Source: Aldrovandia affinis
Lineage: Eukaryota > Chordata > Actinopteri > Notacanthiformes > Halosauridae
Reading direction: 5' to 3'
Assembly: GCA_029706075.1 (NCBI GenBank)
Contig: JAINUG010000002.1
Coordinates: forward strand, 878,314 to 942,313
DNA length: 64,000 bases
Position 1 is the stretch's first letter. Each line of letters opens with the position of its first letter. Made by a program: the position numbers and the translations under genes. This document shows, in pieces, positions 22,516 through 33,152 of the stretch. The notes under the pieces are model-generated. The model was not told the DNA's origin, made no database searches, and was given only the letters and a program-made list of their open reading frames with translations.

Positions 22516-23520
22516 AGTCCTAGGCATAGCACCTCTGCTCCTGACAGTCAGTGTCTAATGGCCTCTGAATGCCTCTGTGGTTTACTCTGCTGCAGGACCA
22601 TCTGCTGTCAGAGCAGGAACTGTGTTTAAAGCATTCTCTTTAGAGTGGGGTGGGGCACTCTTTAGGGTATCTATCTCGAGGATGCAATTCTGATTGGCTG
22701 GATTTCTGCACAAGAAATATAGGTCTGATGCTTCCTCAAGTCTCAGTAGCTTCTTGTTGTAGGAACAGGGTTACACGCGAAACGTAACAGAGTGTTTCCT
22801 ACTCAGCGTGTACACATTCAGTTTTTGTTCGACCTCAGCTCTTACTCTCTTCCTCTCGATTGGCTGTAACAAGTGAAGTAGTTCCCCACCCAGTGGGAGA
22901 GCCTGAGAGACTAACAAATAATCCACTGAGCCTCGATTTGAGTAATGGAAAAACTCTTGACAATAACGCATGATGTTCTCGCGCTGTTGTTGTGATGACG
23001 TGGTGCGGCCACAGCAACGCTGTACGGAGGTTATGAAACAGTTTGGTCACTGGACAGAAATCTGCGCATCTTGGGCCCACTTTTGTTCCAGGACACATGT
23101 TTTTGTGGACTGGCCGTTTGTGATCTACCCAGAAGGCCTTTGAGCAGTGTATAAATGCCACATGTGATGGGAGAATGAGTCTTGTATTGAGCTGACCCAA
23201 TTGACATAGTGAAGAATTTACATTTTTTCTGTTAATGCCCTAAAAAAATAATTAAAATAGCTGATCAGATCAATTTTCTGTTCATTTTATTTTTTTAATT
23301 TTCTTTCAATAAAGATGAGTTTTGGTGTTGCACAGGATACAGGAGTGTGTATGTTCATTGTGTGACACTAAAAGCATGTGTTTCTTCTCAGACCAAATAA
23401 CTATCCAGCCATTACAAATTATTATTACAGAAAACCATAATAAAATAGTATTAAAACAACATTGATTAGGATGGCAGGTATGTCATCCACCAAGTTGGCG
23501 GGGTATACCCCATATCTATA
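22516..23520. other. Noncoding stretch, nothing recognised
   Basis: Unique-looking sequence with AT-rich patches at 23220-23330. Short minus-strand frames (22835-23200) carry no recognisable domain. Confidence 0.25.
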
Positions 23521-23524
23521 TGTA

Positions 23525-23690
23525 GCGGATGGGCTCACGTGAGCGAACGCTGCCGAGTGACGTGGATAAGAGTACGATTAGTTCCCGGAGTTAGGGACTT
23601 GAGTCTTTAGCTCAGCGAGCTTAATCGCTCTCGTCGCATCGGAGATCCGCCTCGGTTCAAAACTCGCTGCGGGCAGAACCAACACCGTCA
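23525..23690 (+). mobile_element. tRNA-like SINE head, family D
   Basis: TCTTTAGCTCAGCGAGCTTA (A-box-like) is followed after about 35 bases by CGCCTCGGTTCAAAACTCG (B-box-like) in the arrangement of a tRNA-derived promoter. The acceptor and anticodon stems do not pair like a real tRNA. The preceding CpG-rich stretch from 23525 may be part of the unit. Confidence 0.45.
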
Positions 23691-24980
23691 TATATACAGC
23701 ATCAAGACCTTTCAGGGTCTCCCACAGAAATAACTACAATGGCCACAGACTGTCCTTACAAACATTAACTTCTGTACCCTCTGACCTCATGTGAACACAA
23801 ATAATTCAGATACAACTTAAAACAGCCACACAATTAAGCCCAAAACTTGAGTTATTTTGTGTTTCTACCTTATCATCTTCTGCTTCATCATAATTTGCCT
23901 GCCAATTGCATCATCAGAAATGCTCCAGACCCTCAAAATATGAATTCTCCCCATCAAGGCCATTTATATGTTTCTTGGGGGCCCTAAGCAAGATCATGTC
24001 AAAAGTCCTGGGATGTGAAAATGGGACATTTATTGTTCATGGCATATATAGCTATTTCTAACAATGTTTCCATAATAGAGTAAACCATGCTTTAATAGAA
24101 ATTAAATGTGCCTAATTAAGAACAATGAACAGCTAGTTACATTTCAGAGGTTGCAATTATGGTTGGAATGAAAACCAGCATACACAGTGGGTCCAAAGGA
24201 CCGAGTTTGGGAACCACTGCTCTATAGGACCAACTGTCAGGCCATATACATCTATTCCTGGACATTCAATACATTTCTAATTGTAAGCATTATGAGCTTA
24301 ACGTGTACAGTGCATGCTTCTAGATCAACACTTGGCGGCACCAGGTTTCTGCCAAATCAAGGGCCCCCTAGTGGCCATGGCGCCCTAAGTGGTCACTTAT
24401 AGGAGAAAACAGCCCTGCTCCCCATTGGTGAATATCCTCTTTGTACAAAACTGCTTATAACCAACTGTATAATACAGCTCAAAAACCCTGATATCAAAAA
24501 GAAAAATCAGTTAAAAGGCAGGATTAGACTGTTGCATTTTGATTCTTATGTAGCTAGAGCAGTTGCTGTTTCACTCAACTGGTGACCTTGACACCACAGC
24601 ACTGCCTGAAGGCATAACTGGCAAACTCTGAGTCCCGGCTGTAGCCTTCGGGCTATTGGTTCATAACTGAGTGGGCCAGCTATTTCTACAGTTGCAGGAC
24701 AGCAGTGTGTGTGTGCATGCGTGAGTGCAGGACCACGTGTGTGTGTTGCTTCCTGCCAGCCATCTGGAGCTGTGCACAATTGAGACAGGTTTACCAAGAG
24801 AACTGCTACTTTTTTAAAACGGCCTTCATCCAGGAAAAGTTTTTTATAGCTTACATCGGATAGAAACAAAATTATTCCTTTGTAGAGTGTATCACACCCA
24901 CTAGGAGATCACCCAGAGCTCCAAACAGGCCATATACATCTATTCCTGATGAGTCAAATATACTCTGTATTAATATACTC
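23691..24980. other. Noncoding stretch, nothing recognised
   Basis: AT-rich unique sequence with a short GT-rich patch at 24706-24745. No gene, RNA or clear repeat. Confidence 0.25.
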
Positions 24981-24989
24981 CGTTTTGGT

Positions 24990-25146
24990 TTTTTTTGGGG
25001 GTTTATAATTAAGAAAAAGCTTGTTTGTTGTATAGAGTAATTTGTGTTGGTCAGTGGAAAGAAATCCCAATTAAATCCATTTGATTTCAAGAAGTAAGAA
25101 AATAAAATGTGAAAAATGCCAAAGGGCTGAATACTTATGCCCAATG
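24990..25146. mobile_element. Solo terminus of a Tc1-like element
   Basis: Read in reverse from 25146, the end is CATTGGGCATAAGTATTCAG followed by CCCTTTGGCATTTTTCACAT and TTCTTACTTCTTG, with a TA flank. This is the terminal pattern seen in the elements at 50141 and 59084. No partner terminus or transposase is nearby. Confidence 0.6.
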
Positions 25147-25235
25147 TATATGTATATATATATATAATGTGTAAGAAATGAGCCTAAGAAAGGACTACTG
25201 AAACATAATTCTTCCCGATTTAATGGTTTTGTATA

Positions 25236-25345
25236 CACTACCAGTCAAAAGTTGTAGAACACCCCCATTTTCCAGTTTTTACTTAAATTTAAGCAGTTCA
25301 AGTCCAGTGAATAACCTGAAATGGTACAAAGGTAAGCGGTAAACT
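25236..25345 (+). mobile_element. Tc1-like left terminus fragment, second family
   Basis: CACTACCAGTCAAAAGTTGT preceded by TA is a terminal repeat widely seen in fish Tc1-like elements. The copy fades after about 110 bases and runs into the L1 fragment. Confidence 0.55.
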
Positions 25346-25740
25346 GCCAGAGGTGAAAAATAATGTACCCTTGGATTAAACTGGCCACTACAGAAACCCA
25401 AAAGTCATGGAGATATAGAAGCACCAAACTTCTATTAGGGTACTATTATCTGGCAAACCAACTACAATGGATCACAAAATGGATACACCCTAACCAACAG
25501 AAGAACCTATGCATAGAAATAGAACAGTCAGAATATAAGGACATTTCAACCACCAATCTACCATTCCTAAATACAGATATAAAACACCATAAGGCTTTAA
25601 GAACACAGTAATCTCAAACACTCTGACAGCTTGGTGGAAAATCAACAAGATCCCCAAATCCACCCTGACACCCTGTAAATATGCCCTGATCTGCACAACA
25701 CTGACTTTCAACTCAACAAAACAAAAATGATTTTTAACAC

Positions 25741-26013
25741 ATGGAAAGAAAATGGTATCACACATCTCCACATCTTTCAAAACAACACCTTCATAACTTC
25801 AAAGATTTGGTCCAGAAGTATGGTATTGGGAAAGAACAATATCTGCAACATCTTCACCTGAAATCAGTAATCAAAACCAAAATTGGCATAACAAATAACA
25901 ACCTCCAGCCAGCCCCACTTATAGAGGAAATTAACAAAATAACAAATCCCAAGAAAAATCTCTCCAAATTATACAAAATACTATCTTGCATCGGCAATGT
26001 CTCTCCCTATTAA
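25741..26013 (+). pseudogene. Best preserved frame of the L1 fragment
   Basis: A 90-codon frame of the L1 C-terminal region. It includes DLVQKYGIGKEQYLQHLHLK and IGITNNNLQPAPLIEEINKI, with the Leu/Ile spacing of an RT-distal helical region. It ends at a stop after SCIGNVSPY, where the parent protein would continue in another frame. It is not expected to be expressed. Confidence 0.6.
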
Positions 26014-26129
26014 AGAATGGGAAAAAGATCTCTCAATCTGCACCAATGCTGACTTCTGGACACAAATCTGTATCAATACCTTATCAATACTAATACACAG
26101 CTAATCCAGTGCAAGGTAAATCACAGAGC

Positions 26130-26218
26130 TCATATCACCCAACACAAGATGTACAGGATGTGATTCACAGAGCACATATCACCCAACACAACATGTACAG
26201 GATGGGATTCACAGACTC
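26130..26218 (+). repeat. 44-bp tandem duplication inside the L1 fragment
   Basis: Two adjacent copies begin CACAGAGCTCATATCACCCA and CACAGAGCACATATCACCCA and differ at a few positions. Only one copy is expected in the parent LINE, so this is a later local duplication. Confidence 0.8.
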
Positions 26219-26325
26219 TGACACATTCACACTGCACATTAAAAACCCCAGACAACTATTTCCATGCCACAAGGCTCTACCCACCCATTCAACTTTTCTG
26301 GCAAGCAGTCGCCGGCAATCAGTGT

Positions 26326-27820
26326 ATATATGCACGGCAACGTTCTAAATCATTACGCGTACACATTTCAAAATGTTAGCGAGTTCTATTTTTCATAAAC
26401 CATGTTAGCTCAGGAGAAAAATAGGTTTAAACATGCAATAGCTACCGGTACATTATGTTTATTGTAATTTATGCTGGGGTTTAGGAGCAGACATTTGGTT
26501 TGATACTCACTGAGTTGTGGCCAGAAACAGTGTTGACAGAATTCGTAGTGAGTAAGCAAGTAAGCACCTATTTTCTGTCTGCAACAGCTGTCGACAAGCC
26601 AACCTTTAGCAAATTGGCAATACAGTGGTCCACTACTGGCAGGACCATTCACCAACTACTGTACCTGGCATTAACTATACGCTAGCAGCCTCCTGTTATG
26701 CTGATTTGCAAAATGTTGGCTGACTGACACCTGTGCTAACTGAAATCTAAAACAGACATTTTATTGCTTCCCACGCTTGGTTAGCTAGTCAACAAGACGA
26801 GATAAATACTTTGGGGAACTGGCTTCCTGTAATCTCTTCATTCTTCATACAGACGAGACAACACACAATCAGCAGCTTTCCCATTATAGGCAACAGCAGA
26901 GACACATAGTCAATATAGTCTTGTCTGTTGGAACAGGAGCATGGAAAAATGCTGTAACATTAGCTTACACTGCAGGAGATTTCTGTGACAAAAAAACTGC
27001 TTTTGCAGACAGCAAACCAGCACTTGTTGCTGTTGCTCTCCAACAATGAATGACAGGCAAGGATTTTTGTAGCTAGCTAGCTTGCTAGCTTCCTACGTCT
27101 ATTCTCAATGTATTCGCTTGCGATCTAAAGGCGAAGTAGCCAGCACTAGTTAGGATCCAAAGGCTAGTTACTAGATACTGGAACCATCTTCATGTGGCGG
27201 ATGTGTGCATTGTCATTTTAGTTTTGTACTGTATTCAAAATGTGTTCAAATTATGTTTTATTTAAAAATGTGCTGGTAATTTTAGACATGGTATAACTCC
27301 ATGCCAGTGTATATATAAGAATATTTGTTCAGGGGTGGTTAAAGGCCCAAGGCTGAAGGTCCGTTAACCACCCCTGTCATGCCATATATTCTGAATATAT
27401 ATTAAAATTATATAAAAAAGAAAATGATATTCTTTTGAAGTAATAGAAGTTCACATTTTGTTTAACAAGTAATGTTTTTTCCCAAAAAATGCTGACTATT
27501 TTCATTGTAAGTAGAGCTTAAGGGCAGTGAGACAAGTTGAATTATCATTTGTTTGACATTGCTTAGCAACTTAAGAAATACAACTTATCTTTTATAACGG
27601 TTTCAAATTTCAATTATAATGTGCCATGTTCCTAGCTGCAAAATCTGTGTGATCTCATATTGAATGCTGCTGTGTTGGAATTTAAGCATTTACACAGAAA
27701 AAAATACAACAACCGATTAATATACCAACTAATTAAACTTTTTTTTTTTTATCAACCAACAGCCCTATACACAGTGAGATGGTGTATATACACAGGTCTG
27801 ATATAGGTGTCGTGTATACA
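26326..27820. other. AT-rich noncoding stretch
   Basis: It contains a small inverted repeat at 27330-27376 and repeated AGCTAGC words at 27070-27090. No gene or known family is supported. Confidence 0.25.
27330..27376. repeat. 13-bp perfect inverted repeat
   Basis: CAGGGGTGGTTAA (27330-27342) and TTAACCACCCCTG (27364-27376) pair perfectly around a 21-base loop. Looser pairing extends outwards (GAATAT with ATATTC). It could be a foldback MITE core or a hairpin. Confidence 0.7.
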
Positions 27821-27822
27821 TA

Positions 27823-28353
27823 CAGGTAGCTGCCAAAATGAAGGAAACACCAACATAGTGTGTTAATAGGGCGTTGGGCCACCATGAGCATCAGAACAGC
27901 TTCAATGCGCCCTGGCATAGATTCACAAGGGTCTGGAACTCTATTGGTGGGATGCAACAATATTCTTCCACAAGTAATTCCATAATTTTGTGTCTTGTTG
28001 ATAATTGCGCAACATGCTCCATAATTTCCGTAAAGTGTTCAATTGGGTTGAGCCCTGGTGACTGAGATGACCATGGTATATGGTTTACATGGCTTTCATT
28101 CTTCAAACCATTTAGTGACCTGTGGAGGGGGGGCATTGTCATCCTGTAAGAGACCACTCCCATCCGTTTAGAAATGGTTCACCATAGGATGAAGGTTATC
28201 ATTCAGAATGGCTTTGTATTTATTGGTGTTTACGTTGCCCTCTAAGGGGTTGAGTGGACCTAAACCATGCCAGGAAAATGCAACCCACACCATAACAGAG
28301 CTGTCTGAACCCTTCATTTACTAAAGTGTTTCCTTTATTCTGGAAGTTACCTG
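27823..28353 (-). mobile_element. Tc1-like deletion derivative, copy 2
   Basis: The left end CAGGTAGCTGCCAAAATGAA and the reverse of the right end (CAGGTAACTTCCAGAATAAA) are terminal inverted repeats, flanked by TA (27821-27822 and 28354-28355). At 531 bp it keeps only the last third or so of a Tc1/mariner transposase on the minus strand. That stretch contains LLQDDNAP (second catalytic Asp) and NPIEHF (catalytic Glu), in different frames with stops. The internal junction is the same as in copy 1 at 12513-13065. Confidence 0.88.
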
Positions 28354-28360
28354 TATATAC

Positions 28361-28364
<4 letters not shown>

Positions 28365-28398
<34 letters not shown>
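28365..28398. repeat. GT then TA microsatellite
   Basis: TGTGTGTG followed by about 14 TA units, directly beside the Tc1 derivative. Confidence 0.9.
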
Positions 28399-28401
<3 letters not shown>

Positions 28402-28851
28402 AAACAAATGAACAGGCAAGCTCACTAGCCCCCCTAGGTGCTGATGACAGGGCAGTTCTCTCAAGCAAATAAATCTTTAGCAGATGTTTTCAGATATGCA
28501 TATTTTCTGAGGGGATGATAAAAGGTTTGAATTATTTGGAGAGCCATTTCATCCTATTCAATTCAATTGTACACTTCAGAATATTATCTGTTAAAGTAAG
28601 ATAGAATGGAAAAATAACAGCCAACTCAGAGAAGAGAAAATATATATCTGGGGACCTTTGCAGGGATCAGCATACCTACTGCATTCAGTGGAGGGTTTGT
28701 AAACCTGAGGGGGGGGGGCAGGGGAGATTCATGGCAGGGCTTTGGTGAGCACAGTTCTTAAATTAAAGATTTATATTTATTTTAATTTATATTCAATATT
28801 TCTATGACATTATTCGATTTTTATTATAGTATTTAAAAAGATTATTATTGG

Positions 28852-29235
28852 GGTAGCGGTCTAACGCGCCACACTTTGGTGTGGCGTGCGCTGCCTGTCA
28901 GGGACGCGGTTCGAAACCTGCATCTCTACCAGACCGGCCCTGGTCGTCAGCCCCGATCGGAGGTGGCATTTGGCATCTGTCCGCCGCCGGGGGAGGGGGG
29001 AGGGTGAGCCGGCACGAGTCCGTCGAGGAGAAGGTAAAAGGCGTCCGTGGAACAATTTCCGTCTCAGAAGAGGCGGGAACAATCGGCCAGGAATGTGTGT
29101 CTCGCTCCCGGAGGACGGGCGGCGGACTCGTGGGGGTGGGGAATTGAAATAAATAGAGGGTATAATTGGCAACCAAATTGGGAGAAAAACAGGAAAATTA
29201 GAAATAAATAAATTAAAAAAAATGTAAAAAAAAGA
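28852..29235 (+). mobile_element. tRNA-derived SINE, family A, full-length
   Basis: The head GGGGTAGCGGTCTAACGCGC (A box) and GACGCGGTTCGAAACCTGC (B box, with a perfect GGTTCGAAACC) are followed by a GC-rich body and the tail GGTATAATTGGCAACCAAAT plus TGGGAGAAAAAC and A-rich sequence. The perfect B box suggests a relatively young copy. A CpG-rich body with open frames on both strands is not coding. Confidence 0.85.
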
Positions 29236-29272
29236 TTATTACTATTATTATTATTATTATTATTATTATATT
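29236..29272. repeat. ATT microsatellite after the SINE tail
   Basis: About eleven TTA/ATT units follow the A-rich SINE tail and probably grew from it. Confidence 0.85.
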
Positions 29273-29649
29273 AACTTCGAAAATATTTCCTTCATTTTTA
29301 GCTGTGTTAATCGCTAGTCAAAAACATGGATTTGCTATCATGGCACGTATCATTCACAGCCAAACCTGTCATTTAGCCTAATTAATTATGTTAATTGCTC
29401 ATTATGCCCTCTGAAAGCTACCTCTGCTGGCCAACATTACATTAATTTTATGAGAACCAAAAATTGCTCGCTGGGAACCAGAACATGGATTTTCTGAATG
29501 CTGCGTGACTGCCAGGGTTATGATTATGATTGATTACAGTTCAGTGGTACTACTGCATGTCATGACATTACTGACCACCACTGGCAGTGCCCCAACCACA
29601 GAAAATTACACCAGAACTGGAGACATATCAAGAGGCATGGTGATGTACA

Positions 29650-29700
29650 ACCAGGGGTGCACATAAGTGGTACGCCAGTACGCATTAACGTGAATTAACT
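29650..29700 (+). mobile_element. Possible hAT-type terminus, isolated
   Basis: ACCAGGGGTGCACATAAGTG resembles CAGGGGTG-type hAT ends, but no partner end or target duplication was found nearby. Confidence 0.3.
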
Positions 29701-29839
29701 AACTAACTAAAGTTCATTAACTTACCAGTGATGGACTGATCGCGTATGTTTAAAAAGTTTGTCGTCTTGCTTGGCATGCAATTAACATTTGAGGATGTGA
29801 TTAACGTTTGAGGACGCCAAGGACAGGGTATGTCTACTG

Positions 29840-30074
29840 CAGACCTGCCAACCTGGGAATTTTTTTTGAGTACAACCAGCGGCGTAGGTTTCGCACGTAA
29901 CGGCGCCCCATGTTCTGTCGACTGTCTGTTTTGTTTTTTTACGTTTTCTTAAATTTGGCGCCTCTCGGAATTTTTCCTTTTTTGGCGTAGTTTCAGCGGA
30001 CATTTGCGTACATGCGTATTTTGACCAAGAATTGCGTGCTTTGTACGCAAAATGCGTACAGGTTGGTAGGTCTG
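29840..30074. mobile_element. Small MITE with CAGACC terminal repeats
   Basis: The left end CAGACCTGCCAACCTG and the reverse of the right end (CAGACCTACCAACCTGTACG) are terminal inverted repeats around 235 bp of noncoding sequence. The interior has repeated GCGTA words. Flanking duplication is not clean (TACTG on both sides with an offset), so the superfamily is uncertain; the terminal layout suggests hAT. Confidence 0.65.
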
Positions 30075-31425
30075 TTACTGTTGTGTCAGAGAGCTAGATA
30101 TCAAATAGTATAGAACAGTAAAATCTGACATTTACATCTTGTCTACCTATTTTTTTCCCCCGATGATCAACAACATTACTGTTGTGTAAAATGATGAGTG
30201 GTAAACCACTGTACTGCAGAAATGTGCCTATTTTACACATAATATGCCCTTTATTTCACCCGGAGCTCAGCAGTACTGCCACATGCATATGTTATGGCAT
30301 AATGAATGCATTAGAGCCTGTATTCTGCAGCTGGAGGCATTTCATTCATATGGACCACCTGTTCCGCTAGACATGCTTGCCCAGGGGTGAATTCAATTCT
30401 TCGGCGCCCGGCCCCCTTTCAAAATAAACCCTGCATATTTCAGTTATTTATTAAATAGCTGTTTTCTATCAATACTCATTAGCTCTTTGAAATCAAGCAT
30501 GCATTTAATCTCTAAATCTAAAACTGCAAGTGAGAGGTTGAGAGGGGGGAGGACAGTCATTAAAAACCCACAATACGATTAATCATTCAGTTATGGAATC
30601 AATCAATTAACCAACTAATCAGCTAGTCCATATAATGTCCTTTGAAATGACTTGTGGACAGAGTCAAGTAAAAGGGCCAACGCTGGAAGTTTGATGTATT
30701 GGAACCAGAGAAGGGGGGCAGAAACAAATCTGTGCTTTGCTCCAGGGCAGTAAACAAAACAAAGAGGTTCACCCACTTAGCCTGCTCTCCAACAGCTTGC
30801 AAAACTTGATTTGTCACTTTTTTTTGTAATCTATTTTTGCACTGACTCAATGCATCATATGACACAGCACAAATAAGCAGTGCCATATATTTGATTCTTG
30901 CCGTTCTCAATCCTCTGTATAATTTCAGACTGGAGTTAAAATGAACGCAGCTGTTCCACAATTCCAGGAATATTGCCACTGGGTATATCCCAATTGTCAG
31001 AATTAATAATACAAACTCTACATATCAATATGTTATTAAAAATAATTATACTGAAATGCCTCTTGATTGTGAATTGTTGTTTTAGTGCCTGATATTTCTG
31101 GAATGTTTCTCAGACTGAAGCAATTTTTTAAGTATGAGCAATAATGATTTGTAATACTGTTACCTTTGTTACCAATCGTGGATACAATGTGCAGTTTATT
31201 GACAGGTACATGCACACTCACACAAACACAATACCAAAAGTATTTAGTGAAATGCTTTTGAAGCTGATAAGAGGCCTTAATATGAAGTTCAAACAGCCTA
31301 ACTTAAGGAGTGGAATAATGGAATTAGCTGTCTTAAAGTATCTTAATGTAACTATTAGGCTCACTGATCCAAATACAAGCAAAAATAATCTAGCGTTCAA
31401 CAATGGCGTACATTTTTTTTTTTTT
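30075..31425. other. AT-rich noncoding stretch
   Basis: No gene, RNA or repeat family is supported. Frames at 30623-30979 and 31144-31428 have no recognisable domain. It ends in a T-run at 31412-31428. Confidence 0.25.
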
Positions 31426-31433
31426 TAATGAAT

Positions 31434-31565
31434 GTGTGTATGGGTGTGTACGAATGTCTGTGTGAACCACTGTGTAAATGTGAGAGTATGCATTTTTATA
31501 TGTGTGTGAGTGTGTATACATGTGTCTGTGTGTACAAGTATGTGTATGTGTATGTGTGTGTGTAT

Positions 31566-31654
<89 letters not shown>

Positions 31655-31772
31655 AATGTCTGTGTGAACCAGTGTGTGTGTATGCCTTTTTATATGTGTG
31701 CGAGTGTTTATACATGTGTCTGTATGTACAAGTATGTGTAGGTGTGTGTAAATGTGAGAGTATGCATTTTTA
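31434..31772 (+). repeat. Tandemly duplicated GT-rich block with a long GT microsatellite
   Basis: Two related units, each with GAATGTCTGTGTGAACCA, a TTTTTATATGTGTG phrase and TATACATGTGTCTGT, lie on either side of a GT run at 31568-31650. A third unit begins at 31748 (GTAAATGTGAGAGTATGCAT) and is interrupted by the transposon at 31775; it resumes at 33007. Confidence 0.85.
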
Positions 31773-31774
31773 TA

Positions 31775-33004
31775 CACTATATGGCCAAAAGTCAGTGAAC
31801 ACCCCTACTCATTACTGAGTTCAGGTGTTTCAGCCACACCCATTGCCAACAGGTGCATACAATCCAGCACATAGCCATGCAATCTCCACAGACAAACATT
31901 TAGAATTCAGAATGGTTCGTAAAGAGCTCAGTGACATTAAACGCAACACTGTCATAGGATGCCACCTTTGCCACAAGTCAGTTCGTGAAATTTCTGCCCT
32001 ACTAGATGTGCCCCGGTCAACTGTAAGTGCTATTATTGTGAAGTGGAAGCGCCTAGGAGCAACAACAGCTTGGCCATGAAGTGGTAGACCACGCAAACTC
32101 ACAGAGCGGGGCCGACGAGTGCTGAAGCGCATAGCGCATATAAATCGCCTATCATCTGCTGCATCACTCACTACAGAGTACCAAACTGCCTCTGGAAGCA
32201 CCATCAGCACAATAACTGTGCATCAGGTGTTTCATGGCATGGGTTTCCATGGCCGAGCAGCTGCAAACAACCTCACATCACCATGCGCAATGCCAAGCGT
32301 CGGCTGGAGTGGTGTAAAGCACTGGACTCTGGAGCAGTGGAAACGAGTGATGAATCACGCTTCACTATCTGGCAGTCTGATGGACGAATCTGGGTCTGGC
32401 GGATGCCAGGAGAACGCTACCTTCCAGAATGCATAGTGCCTACTGTAAAGTTTGGTGGAGGAGGGATAATGGTCTGGGGCTGTTTCTCAGGGTTTGGGAT
32501 AGGCCCCTTAGTTTCAGTGAAGGGTATTCTTAATGCTACAGGATACGAAGACATCTTAGCCAATTGGGCACTTCCAACTTTGTGGCAACAGTTTGGGGAA
32601 GGCCCTTTGCTGTTCCAGCATGACTGTGCCCCTGTGCACAAAGCGAGGTCCATAAAGACATGGTTAAACGAGTTTGGTGTGGAGGAACTCGATTGGCCTG
32701 CACAGAGCCCTGACCTTAACCCCATTGAACACCTTGGGGAGGAATTAGAACGCCGATTGCGAGCCAGGCCTTCTCGTCCAACATCAGTGCCTGACCTCAC
32801 AGATGCTCTTTTGGCTGAATGGGCACAAATTGCCACAGACACACTCCAAAATCTTGTGGAAAGCCTTCCCAGAAGAGTGGCAGCTGTCATAGCCGCAATG
32901 GGGGGTCCAACTCCATATCAATGCCCATGGTTTTAGAATGGGATGTCCAACAAGCTCATATAGGTGTGATGGGCAGGTGTCCACTGACTTTTGGCCATAT
33001 AGTG
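31775..33004 (+). mobile_element. Tc1-like DNA transposon, nearly complete, inactive
   Basis: The ends CACTATATGGCCAAAAGTCA and its reverse at 33004 are terminal inverted repeats of about 27 bp or more, flanked by TA at 31773-31774 and 33005-33006. At 1230 bp it is full-length for the superfamily. It carries one plus-strand transposase gene with a nonsense change and frameshifts. Confidence 0.95.
31912..32936 (+). pseudogene. Tc1/mariner transposase, broken by one stop and frameshifts
   Basis: The protein starts MVRKELSDIKRNTVIG. A helix-turn-helix follows (SVREISALLDVPRSTVSAII), then [18 protein letters not shown], and the DDE domain: SDESRF (first Asp), LLFQHDCAP (second Asp) and NPIEH (Glu). 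The second Asp and Glu are 34 residues apart, the DD34E spacing of the Tc1 group. A TGA at 32077-32079 stands where CGA (Arg) is expected before SGRPRK, a CpG-to-TpG change. A one-base loss near 32268 shifts the frame, and a compensated pair of shifts lies at about 32320-32355. All three catalytic residues survive, but the gene cannot make a whole protein. Confidence 0.9.
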
Positions 33005-33086
33005 TATGTGTGTGAGAGTGTATACATGTGTCTGTGTGTACAAGTATGTGTATGTATGTATGTGGTACCTGTGCGTGTGTACACGA

Positions 33087-33150
<64 letters not shown>

Positions 33151-33152
33151 AT
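33005..33152 (+). repeat. Continuation of the GT-rich block and GT microsatellite
   Basis: It resumes TGTGTGTGAGAGTGTATACA, matching the block at 31500, and ends in about 58 bases of GT at 33091-33148. Confidence 0.9.

Larger units (their letters stand above)
25355..26325 (+). mobile_element. L1-clade LINE fragment, C-terminal part of ORF2
   Basis: Scattered plus-strand frames encode YYLANQLQWITKWI, then AWWKINKIPKSTLTP, NTFITSKIW and FKDLVQKYGIGKEQYLQHLH, and then LIEEINKITNPKKNLSKLYK, which matches the region after the RT in fish L1-like ORF2. Further on HRAHITQHNMYRMGFTDSD appears, with an internal tandem copy at about 26130-26218. The frame is broken by several shifts and stops. The RT catalytic core and the endonuclease are absent. 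Confidence 0.75.

Noticed and set aside
27821-28355. A functional miRNA-like hairpin in the Tc1 derivative
   Set aside because: The pairing is explained by the transposon's terminal inverted repeats.
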